Below, piece by piece: positions 1-5,002 of a stretch of 6,169 nt of DNA. The translations under genes were made by a program, and so were the position numbers. How positions within the stretch are numbered: the first letter of the stretch is position 1; every line of letters starts with the position of its first letter. The DNA comes from Nitrospirales bacterium (GTDB lineage Bacteria; Nitrospirota; Nitrospiria; Nitrospirales; UBA8639), in assembly GCA_021604265.1 (NCBI GenBank), contig BQIY01000147.1, positions 1 through 6,169 of the forward strand, written 5' to 3'. The notes beneath the pieces are model-generated. The model searched no databases, had not been told where the DNA came from, and worked only from the letters and a program-made list of their open reading frames with translations.

Positions 1-572
1 TGTTGATATCGAAGCTTTTCCTGTTTTGTCAATCTTGCCGGTTCTATGACCTCAACGAGTTTCTTGTAGCGTTGAAAATACTGATGACAGGATCGATAAT
101 CTTTTTTATGAAACGCAATATAGCCCATATACACCAGTGCATTGTAGTCGTTCGGCTTCATTGTTAAGACGTTGGAGTACGCGAACTCTGCCTCGCCCAA
201 TTGTCCAAGTCCCATATGGACCGTCCCGAGCCAGCTTTCAACCTGATAGTTATTCGGGGTTAATTCTCGCGACCGTTGCAAATGCGTTAAACTTTCCTGC
301 CGATTTCCGACATGATAATACGCTTCGCCAAGCATGAGATGGACATGCGCATCGTCTGGTCGTAATGTCGCGGCTAAGTCAAGTTTTTCAATTGCTAGCA
401 AAAATTTCTTCTCGAGTCCCAATAATCTTCCCTCAGTCTTCAATTGTTGAAATGCTGATTCGTCTGAGACTTCATGAACAGCTTTGCTAATTGAGACGTC
501 TGGTGAGTTCATACACGAGAGAAGCATCAGAGTCATGCCAAACGCGCAAGAGATTTTTACCATATGGAACAT
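1..572 (-). CDS. TPR-repeat lipoprotein (partial, C-terminus beyond left edge)
   Basis: The frame is open from ATG 572 to the left edge, giving 190 codons with no stop, so the C-terminus is missing. The N-terminus (residues 1-20) is short, basic then hydrophobic, and ends in LLSC, a type II signal-peptide lipobox with C20 as the predicted lipidated residue. Three consecutive 34-residue TPR-like units follow at about 74-107, 108-141 and 142-174, with the usual pattern: A/G at helix-A positions, 'LGxxxxxxGxxxEA' turns and a closing P-N/D ('LTPNN', 'MKPND'). Such proteins act as protein-interaction scaffolds at the outer or inner membrane; the partner cannot be inferred. The start is supported by AAAGAGG (578-584 on the minus strand) 5 nt upstream. 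A second in-frame ATG at 563 is possible. The gene is divergent from the ppnN side. The lipoprotein and TPR assignments are seen directly; the function is unknown. Confidence 0.85.
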   Translation of the reverse strand, partial: MFHMVKISCAFGMTLMLLSCMNSPDVSISKAVHEVSDESAFQQLKTEGRLLGLEKKFLLAIEKLDLAATLRPDDAHVHLMLGEAYYHVGNRQESLTHLQRSRELTPNNYQVESWLGTVHMGLGQLGEAEFAYSNVLTMKPNDYNALVYMGYIAFHKKDYRSCHQYFQRYKKLVEVIEPARLTKQEKLRYQ

Positions 573-604
573 GCGTGCCTCTTTGGCAATGAGATGATTG
601 TTGA

Positions 605-622
605 CCGGCAGTCATTTGCCGG
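605..622. repeat. 6-bp perfect inverted repeat CCGGCA-N6-TGCCGG
   Basis: CCGGCA (605-610) and TGCCGG (617-622) are exact reverse complements around the 6-nt spacer gtcatt. The element lies 33-50 nt upstream of the TPR lipoprotein start, probably in its leader or promoter. It could be an operator for a dimeric regulator or a small leader hairpin. There is no T-tract, so a terminator is unlikely. The role is inference only. Confidence 0.35.
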
Positions 623-699
623 CGGGATGAACGGTATTCGGAACTGAATAGACTAATATCGTTAAGGGAAGAATAATGTGATGGCTTTAGGCAGGGCTA

Positions 700-714
700 T
701 ACCCCATTTGGGTA
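700..714. promoter_or_regulatory. Inverted repeat TACCC-N5-GGGTA, possible regulator site
   Basis: TACCC (700-704) and GGGTA (710-714) form a perfect 5-bp dyad separated by cattt, in the intergenic region between two divergent genes. The outer bases resemble NarL/LuxR-type half-sites (TACYYMT-like). The match is short and the palindrome could be chance. No -35/-10 pair was convincing next to it. Confidence 0.2.
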
Positions 715-754
715 GGTATGGTGTGAGGACAGACAATCGTGAACGTTCCCTTGC

Positions 755-928
755 ATGAAAGAAGTTCATGAAAGTTGCCGAATATGCGGCGAATATGTGA
801 ATGCCGATGACCTCTCCGGAGAGGAAGCAGGTCCAAATTATTCTCTTTTATTAATGAGAAAAGTACAGTATGGTATGACGAATACGGTTAGGGAACTAGA
901 AGCCTTTGGCCGCTTTATCAGCAAATAG
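755..928 (+). CDS. Possible 57-residue CxxC micro-protein upstream of ppnN
   Basis: The frame runs from ATG 755 to TAG 926-928 and encodes 57 residues. Near the N-terminus it has 'SCRICGEYV' (C8, C11), a CxxC knuckle like half of a zinc ribbon, then an acidic stretch and a mixed C-terminus with no second CxxC. It would therefore need dimerisation, or other ligands, to bind zinc. The stop is 4 nt before ATG 933 of ppnN, which itself lacks a clear Shine-Dalgarno sequence; that spacing fits translational coupling. Against it: no Shine-Dalgarno is visible before ATG 755, the frame is short, and a perfect 14-bp palindrome (811-824) sits inside. I do not recognise a family. It may instead be a leader region. 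Confidence 0.35.
   Translation: MKEVHESCRICGEYVNADDLSGEEAGPNYSLLLMRKVQYGMTNTVRELEAFGRFISK
811..824. repeat. 14-bp perfect palindrome CCTCTCCGGAGAGG
   Basis: The sequence equals its own reverse complement over 14 bases with no spacer. It lies about 109-122 nt upstream of the ppnN ATG and inside the possible micro-ORF. It could be a dimeric regulator operator in the ppnN leader, or codon-level chance. It cannot form a stable hairpin because it has no loop. Confidence 0.35.
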
Positions 929-932
929 CCCA

Positions 933-2330
933 ATGAAACGCACCACATTGCTACCTATAACCTCAGGCCGGGGTGTTTGCGCCAGTATTACGCCAGACAC
1001 TTCGATGCACATGCTGTCCCACTCCGAAGTGGAGAAGCTCTGTGATACCAGCCAGGGCGGACTCCATGAAATTTTCAGAAACAGCGCGTTGGCGGTGTTG
1101 ACTTGTGGAAATGAGACGGATGACACCAAAGCATTCTTTTCTCGCTACCAAGATTTTGACATACGGTTAGAGCAGCGAGATCGTGGAGTCAAACTTGAAT
1201 TGAACAACGCGCCTTCGAGTGCGTTTGTGGATGGGGAAATCATTCAAGGAATCAAGGAGCACTTATTTTCGGTGTTACGAGACATCATTTATGTCCATAA
1301 CGAAATTCAAGACAATAATAAATTTGATTTATTGACATCCAACGGTATCACCAACGCAATTTTTCATATTTTACGGAATGCAGAAATCATTCATTCTGTT
1401 GAAGATCCACATTTGGTGGTGTGTTGGGGCGGTCATTCGATCGACGACATTGAGTATCAATATACCAAGGAAGTTGGTCATCAACTTGGGTTACGGTCCA
1501 TGGATATTTGCACAGGCTGTGGGCCAGGGGCCATGAAAGGCCCCATGAAAGGGGCAGCCATTGCGCATGCCAAGCAACGTATTAAAAATGGTCGATACTT
1601 AGGTTTAACTGAACCGGGAATTATTGCCGCAGAAGCCCCGAATCCTATTGTCAATGAACTGGTTATATTACCGGACATCGAAAAACGGCTTGAAGCTTTT
1701 GTTCGACTCGGTCATGGCTTTATTATATTTCCCGGCGGAGTGGGAACATTTGAAGAAATTCTGTACTTGCTAGGAGTGCTGCTTCATCCGGACAATGCCG
1801 AAATCCCTTTTCCGTTGATCTTGACTGGGCCCCAAAAAAGTGAGGAATATTTTCGGGCGATTGATGCTTTTATCAAACAGACATTAGGGCCTCAAGCCAC
1901 TCAACGCTATCAGATCATCATTGATGATCCGCAACGTGGCATGGATGAAATGAAGAAAGGGATACAGCGCGTCCGAGAATTTCGCCGGCAAACCCGTGAT
2001 GCCTTCTATTTCAATTGGCATCTGTCTGTCGACCATGAATTTCAAAAGCCCTTTGCACCAACGCATATGTCTATGGAACAGTTAGATCTCTATGCTGATC
2101 AACCAACGCATATGCTAGCGGCAAACTTACGCCGAGCGTTTTCAGGCATCGTTGCCGGCAATGTAAAGCCCCAAGCACTCAATGCCATTGAACAACAAGG
2201 CCCATTCACGATTCACGGCGATGCAACCATTATGAAATTGATGGATGACCTTTTAGAATCCTTCGTAAAACAACATCGCATGAAAATTGATCAACAGCAT
2301 TATACGCCGTGTTATCGAATTACCTCATAA
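933..2330 (+). CDS. ppnN: Pyrimidine/purine nucleotide 5'-monophosphate nucleosidase (PpnN/YgdH family)
   Basis: This cytosolic enzyme hydrolyses nucleoside 5'-monophosphates to free base plus ribose 5-phosphate, feeding nucleotide salvage. The E. coli protein is a tetramer stimulated by (p)ppGpp (family knowledge). The 465-residue product is collinear with E. coli PpnN (about 454 aa). An N-terminal DUF4478-type domain ('SMHMLSHSEV' at 24-33, 'RGVKLEL' at 84-90) is followed by a Rossmann LOG/lysine-decarboxylase-like core: 'CWGGHSI' 164-170, 'CTGCGPGAM' 193-201, 'LTEPGIIAAE' 225-234, and the catalytic/phosphate motif PGGVGTFEE 267-275. The C-terminal DUF3412-type domain includes 'RRAFSGIVAGNVK' 400-412. 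All key motifs are present. Start choice: ATG 933 has no Shine-Dalgarno. A TTG at 906, 27 nt upstream, has a weak AGGGA (890-894) spaced 11 nt and would add nine residues. Homology to E. coli begins around residue 15, so ATG 933 is preferred. The C-terminal neighbour is convergent. Confidence 0.95.
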   Translation: MKRTTLLPITSGRGVCASITPDTSMHMLSHSEVEKLCDTSQGGLHEIFRNSALAVLTCGNETDDTKAFFSRYQDFDIRLEQRDRGVKLELNNAPSSAFVDGEIIQGIKEHLFSVLRDIIYVHNEIQDNNKFDLLTSNGITNAIFHILRNAEIIHSVEDPHLVVCWGGHSIDDIEYQYTKEVGHQLGLRSMDICTGCGPGAMKGPMKGAAIAHAKQRIKNGRYLGLTEPGIIAAEAPNPIVNELVILPDIEKRLEAFVRLGHGFIIFPGGVGTFEEILYLLGVLLHPDNAEIPFPLILTGPQKSEEYFRAIDAFIKQTLGPQATQRYQIIIDDPQRGMDEMKKGIQRVREFRRQTRDAFYFNWHLSVDHEFQKPFAPTHMSMEQLDLYADQPTHMLAANLRRAFSGIVAGNVKPQALNAIEQQGPFTIHGDATIMKLMDDLLESFVKQHRMKIDQQHYTPCYRITS

Positions 2331-2596
2331 CTGTCATTTCTCACTTGAGCTGTTCATGATTAGAACGACGGGGCTGACTGGGGCACGATGTCTTCAGCTT
2401 GGATCCGGTACAAAGCCACAGTCGAGATGTTTATGGCATTTCTCGGTGGTCCACATACATACTTGATTGGGTGTTGTGAGGGACAATATATGAGATGGTG
2501 ATCTCTAGCACTCACGCGTAAGAATAATGCATGAAACGTTGATTATTCGAGGTGCTCCTGAGGTCATCATCTACGACCTCAGGATTCAGTATTGTC
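2331..2596. other. Intergenic spacer between convergent genes
   Basis: No convincing gene is present. An imperfect hairpin can form at 2416-2449 (CCAC and CGAGA pairing with TCTCG and GTGG, with an AGT bulge), and a small GAGAT-ggtg-ATCTC hairpin sits at 2492-2505. Neither has a following T-tract. The strongest structure is the perfect stem at 2556-2584. No clean Rho-independent terminator follows ppnN. Confidence 0.5.
2556..2584 (-). terminator. Perfect 10-bp stem-loop after the PLD-like gene (possible terminator)
   Basis: TCCTGAGGTC (2556-2565) pairs perfectly with GACCTCAGGA (2575-2584) around a 9-nt loop. It begins 13 nt beyond the stop codon of the minus-strand membrane protein gene and lies between two convergent genes, so it fits transcript-end protection or bidirectional termination. 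A strong T-tract is missing on either strand, so classical intrinsic termination is only partly supported. Confidence 0.5.
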
Positions 2597-3568
2597 CTAG
2601 ATAGCAGAAATTGGCACTCCCATCAGCTCAACATCATTCTGAACGGAAACTGGTTCCAGCAAACCCTGCGGTTCGATCACTTGCGGAATCCCGTCCCAGG
2701 AAAATGGGATACGCTGTTTTTCTGTACCATCGTTCCAACGATACACTAAATCATCGGTTTCTAAATCATATTCCGGAGTGTCCAGGTGTTCCCACTTTTC
2801 CACAAAATGTTGATAGAAAATGGTATAGAGCCCGTGTTCTTTGGGGTTATATTGAAAGGCGTACATCGGCATGCATTGAATGTCGAGGTTCGTGTGATAA
2901 TGCTGGAGCCAAATATTATCTCCAAGAATGGCTAATTTTACATTCGGATCATATGAGTAGAACTTCACTCGTACATTTTTTTGAGTCGCTCGAAGCAGTT
3001 TCAGGAAATCAATGCTGGCTTTCGTCTGGGCCATCAAACTCTCCAGTGTAATTTCAGGATGCAAGATCGATTTCGCCCGTGCCCGTGCATTCTTACTGCA
3101 TGGATTGAGGAGGAGAATTTTGGCTTCCAAACAATGCTTGAGGACCGGGTGTAAGTCTCCTTCAGGATCGACAAAGGTATTTCCCGTTGAGCCAATGATC
3201 ATCACATCACGTGGAAACCCGTGATCCTTGATGAGGGACGTAATCCGCTCTGGAGAGACACGTCTTCCGCCAGGAAATACATGAACCAACCCTGCACCGC
3301 GAGCCGATTTGGCTAATTGAGAGTCTCGAAGGTTTTGTCCCAAGAAATTCAAGGCAATGATCAGTGTGATGGCTACTGCAATTTCAACTGAAACAAGATA
3401 AACTTTTTCGCTCTCGATCACTTCCCAATACATCAGAAACCCTTGAGCTACATAGGGCAATAGCATGGCAATGGTTGCACTCACACTCACCAGACCAATG
3501 TGATACCACACATGCCCGGCTTCATGTAGTCGACGTCGGATTTCAACAAACCATCGAGCATTCGTCAC
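2597..3568 (-). CDS. Two-TM membrane protein with degenerate phospholipase-D-like domain
   Basis: The product has 323 residues. A basic N-terminus (residues 1-15) precedes two hydrophobic helices, about 22-47 and 56-77, joined by a short acidic loop (IESEK), predicting a hairpin anchor with the rest in the cytosol. Residues about 95-262 read like a PLD-type alpha/beta domain: 'VMIIGSTGNTFVD' 122-134, 'CLEAKILLLNP' 146-156, 'VRVKFYSYDPNVKLAILGDNIW' 199-220, then 'HYHTNLD' 223-229. The last block aligns by eye with the HxK(x)4D...N catalytic region of PLD enzymes, but H is N209 and D is G216; K211 and N227 remain. Catalysis of the usual kind is therefore doubtful. The C-terminal tail (263-323) is acidic and has no recognised domain. 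GTG 3568 is chosen because AAGGAGT lies 6 nt upstream. The gene is isolated, convergent with ppnN. The PLD relation is inference; a DUF annotation is likely. Confidence 0.8.
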   Translation of the reverse strand: MTNARWFVEIRRRLHEAGHVWYHIGLVSVSATIAMLLPYVAQGFLMYWEVIESEKVYLVSVEIAVAITLIIALNFLGQNLRDSQLAKSARGAGLVHVFPGGRRVSPERITSLIKDHGFPRDVMIIGSTGNTFVDPEGDLHPVLKHCLEAKILLLNPCSKNARARAKSILHPEITLESLMAQTKASIDFLKLLRATQKNVRVKFYSYDPNVKLAILGDNIWLQHYHTNLDIQCMPMYAFQYNPKEHGLYTIFYQHFVEKWEHLDTPEYDLETDDLVYRWNDGTEKQRIPFSWDGIPQVIEPQGLLEPVSVQNDVELMGVPISAI

Positions 3569-3574
3569 ACACGT

Positions 3575-3581
3575 ACTCCTT
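3575..3581 (-). promoter_or_regulatory. Shine-Dalgarno AAGGAGT fixing a GTG start
   Basis: On the minus strand AAGGAGT lies 6 nt before GTG 3568. It is the strongest ribosome binding site on the minus strand here and decides the non-ATG start of the membrane PLD-like gene. Another GTG two bases upstream is out of frame. Confidence 0.75.
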
Positions 3582-3672
3582 CAGTGAAAAAACACCGTTA
3601 CACGAGAGCCACCCAACTGCAGAAAGTCAGTGGAGGATCGCAGATTATGTTAGTGGGTAAACCGAAAATTAA

Positions 3673-3692
3673 CGAAGGGGTCCCAGCCTTCG
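3673..3692 (-). terminator. Weak hairpin CGAAGG-N8-CCTTCG with TTAATTTTC downstream on minus strand
   Basis: A 6-bp perfect stem encloses an 8-nt loop. On the minus strand it is followed by GTTAATTTTC-like T-rich sequence, 105 nt before the next minus gene. It could end a minus-strand transcript entering from the gene-free region. The stem is short, so support is modest. Confidence 0.3.
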
Positions 3693-3789
3693 GCGTCGTG
3701 CCTTGATCCGTCCACGACGGCCATCTGTGATGTCGCACCCTGCTTTAGCTCTATCGGCAGATTCTCTGAAAACCTTGAGGGTCTTCTTG

Positions 3790-3817
3790 AAAAAACTGCA
3801 TGCCGCAACATGCAGTT
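3790..3817 (-). terminator. Minus-strand Rho-independent terminator-like hairpin
   Basis: Read on the minus strand, AACTGCATG (complement of 3809-3817) pairs perfectly with CATGCAGTT (complement of 3794-3802) around the 6-nt loop TTGCGG, and continues directly into a run of six Ts. This is the best intrinsic-terminator shape in the window. It implies a minus-strand transcript arriving from the right (about 3820-4100), where no convincing protein gene is visible. The stem GC content is moderate (4 of 9 pairs). Confidence 0.55.
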
Positions 3818-4174
3818 CCAGTAATGATTCGATCAAAGAAAGGCCGATCGCTTTTCTCGAGACGCCCTGAGGCCTTGCCACAGATTGTATGCCGTTCTGT
3901 TGATGGTGCGAGAAAAGGGGGTGGATGGTACAGGCAACTATTCTGAAAAGACGTAAGACGTGGACGATACAAGCCATGACTAATATCAGTTTGATTTTGT
4001 GAAAATATCCTAAACCTGCGGTCAAATCGCCTTCGTTTAGTCTGTAGGATGGAATGAGCATTCGTATGGTCTTCCCTACGTTACGGAAATGCCCAATTGC
4101 ACGTTGATCGGAGGATTGTAAAGAAAGTTTTCCCTTTTCATATCAGGAGTTATGATGTATTGAGCGTTACTAGC

Positions 4175-4190
4175 CAATTGTGGATAATTG
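4175..4190. repeat. CAATT-N6-AATTG dyad containing a perfect DnaA-box 9-mer
   Basis: CAATT (4175-4179) and AATTG (4186-4190) flank gtggat. The bases 4179-4187 read TGTGGATAA, the exact reverse complement of the consensus DnaA box TTATCCACA. Only one copy is visible in the region, so an origin is not supported. A DnaA-controlled promoter or chance are the alternatives. Confidence 0.3.
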
Positions 4191-4193
4191 CCG

Positions 4194-4209
4194 TGGCCCA
4201 TCTTTTGCC
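4194..4209 (+). promoter_or_regulatory. Sigma-54-like -24/-12 element upstream of the DUF4168 gene
   Basis: TGGCCCA-TCTT-TTGCC has the invariant GG (4195-4196) and GC (4207-4208) separated by exactly 10 nt, as in sigma-54 promoters (TGGCACG-N4-TTGCW). Mismatches are at the A and G of TGGCACG and the final W. Transcription would begin near 4220, giving a leader of about 134 nt before ATG 4354. No enhancer site was identified. An alternative is a sigma-70-type -10 TATAAC at 4297-4302, but that has no good -35. Confidence 0.3.
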
Positions 4210-4353
4210 TTCTAAATAGTCCTACGGCTCAAACTGTATGCGGTAATGTCGAGTCACAATTTTCAGGCCGTATCAGAGGAGTAAGGAGCGGTTTGTTATA
4301 ACGCTGAAAGTCATTCGTTTTTCATGTACCAACCTACAAAAAGGAGATGAGCG

Positions 4354-4740
4354 ATGGATCCTATGATACAGAGATGTAAATCATTAAGAGGAGTGTTACT
4401 CTTCAGTGGCATACTGATTTTTCTGTCAGTCGGTGTCGCCACTGCACAGCCGGTTGACTCTCAACCCCAGCCAGAACAAATTCCTGGAGAAAACCTCGAA
4501 CCGTTTGCCGGTGCCTATAAACAGGTTTCAGAAATTAATAATACGTATAAACAGCGAATTGTTGAGGCCGGTGATCCAGCACAAACTGAAGCGCTTCAAG
4601 AAGAAGCCAACCAGAAGATGAATCAGGCGGTGAAAGATCACGGCCTGACCATTGAAGGATATAATAAAATCTTTAAGGCTATTCTCAATGATGAAACGCT
4701 TAAGGAAGAATTTATGACAGTCCTGAATAAAACGCAGTAA
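4354..4740 (+). CDS. Exported DUF4168-type protein
   Basis: The product is 128 residues. A type I signal peptide spans about 1-31: basic start (RCKSLR), hydrophobic core 'VLLFSGILIFLSVGV', and an AxA-type site (A29-T-A31) before Q32. A Q/P-rich linker (32-47) follows, then a helical domain 48-126 with 'LEPFAGAYKQVSEINNTYKQRI' (48-69), 'EANQKMNQAVKDHGLTIEGYNKIF' (84-107) and 'LNDETLKEEF' (111-120). This order (FAxAYxxVxxI... Q..M..AV...GLTIEEYNxI...N D..L) is the DUF4168 signature as I know it; the molecular function of the family is not established. The mature protein is predicted to be periplasmic. AAGGAG (4341-4346), 7 nt before ATG, strongly supports the start. The gene stands alone, with a long leader upstream and stem-loops downstream. 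Confidence 0.85.
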   Translation: MDPMIQRCKSLRGVLLFSGILIFLSVGVATAQPVDSQPQPEQIPGENLEPFAGAYKQVSEINNTYKQRIVEAGDPAQTEALQEEANQKMNQAVKDHGLTIEGYNKIFKAILNDETLKEEFMTVLNKTQ

Positions 4741-4814
4741 CTTGGGTAGTTTTTAGGTATTTACTGCATACCGTTTGAGAACAATGAGAAACTCATCTCT
4801 CGTGAACTCGGGTC

Positions 4815-4849
4815 TTAGGCGATCGCAGGTCAAGGCTGCGATCGCTTAA
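4815..4849. terminator. 14-bp stem-loop between convergent genes
   Basis: TTAGGCGATCGCAG (4815-4828) pairs with CTGCGATCGCTTAA (4836-4849) around a 7-nt loop, with one G-T wobble. Each arm contains the palindrome GCGATCGC. It is the longest stem in the window and sits 75 nt past the DUF4168 stop. No T-tract follows on the plus strand, so it may act as a transcript-stabilising or bidirectional block rather than a classic terminator. Confidence 0.55.
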
Positions 4850-4855
4850 ATTGAA

Positions 4856-4880
4856 GAGCCTAAGGCTCGAGTTTATTGTT
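4856..4880 (+). terminator. Hairpin GAGCC-taa-GGCTC followed by T-rich tail
   Basis: GAGCC (4856-4860) and GGCTC (4864-4868) form a 5-bp GC-rich stem with a 3-nt loop, followed on the plus strand by gaGTTTATTGTT. It lies just beyond the larger stem-loop and probably completes termination of the DUF4168 transcript. On the minus strand the same hairpin is followed by TTCAATTTAA and may also stop the trmL transcript. Confidence 0.5.
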
Positions 4881-5002
4881 CAGGTTCTGTGACCTGGTAA
4901 TGACCTGTCTCGTCGTATAAGTTTCTGTCCCAATTCCTCTCGTAACAATTTTGTCTTGAACTGGATAAAAGAAGTCTGACCCTATTAAAGTTCTCCTCTC
5001 TC

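Larger units (their letters stand above)
3569..4353. other. 785-nt stretch without a convincing protein gene
   Basis: The longest open frame is on the minus strand (3669-4061, 130 codons). It has no recognisable motif, a poorly placed Shine-Dalgarno (AGGGA 12 nt upstream) and an arginine-rich tail, and it contains a terminator-like hairpin, so I do not call it a gene. The stretch does hold a minus-strand hairpin with T-tract (3790-3817), a second hairpin CGAAGG-N8-CCTTCG (3673-3692), and promoter-like signals near 4175-4209. It may contain a small RNA, a decayed gene, or the long leader of the downstream exported-protein gene. Confidence 0.5.

Noticed and set aside
137..337. 66-codon plus-strand frame in the left-edge gene
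   Set aside because: Antisense to the TPR lipoprotein, whose repeats and lipobox show which strand is coding.
896..1151. Two minus-strand frames opposite the start of ppnN
   Set aside because: Shadows of the strongly conserved ppnN coding sequence, with no motif or ribosome binding site.
2388..2501. 37-codon plus-strand frame starting MSSAWIRYK and ending in CEGQYMRW
   Set aside because: Very short, only a weak GGGG ahead of the ATG, no known family. Not excluded, but without comparative data it cannot be separated from chance.
2611..3051. 146-codon plus-strand frame opposite the PLD-like gene
   Set aside because: It is antisense to a frame with a strong Shine-Dalgarno, TM helices and domain-like sequence; the product looks like a random shadow.
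3647..3706. 19-codon frame after a GGAGG at 3632-3636
   Set aside because: Too short, long spacing to the ATG, and no conservation evidence; the GGAGG alone is not enough.
3669..4061. 130-codon minus-strand frame
   Set aside because: No recognisable motif, weak and distant Shine-Dalgarno, arginine-rich low-complexity end, and a terminator-like hairpin with T-tract lies inside it.
4175..4190. Replication origin, because of the DnaA box
   Set aside because: Only one box, no AT-rich unwinding region with clustered boxes, and no dnaA, dnaN or gidA neighbours.
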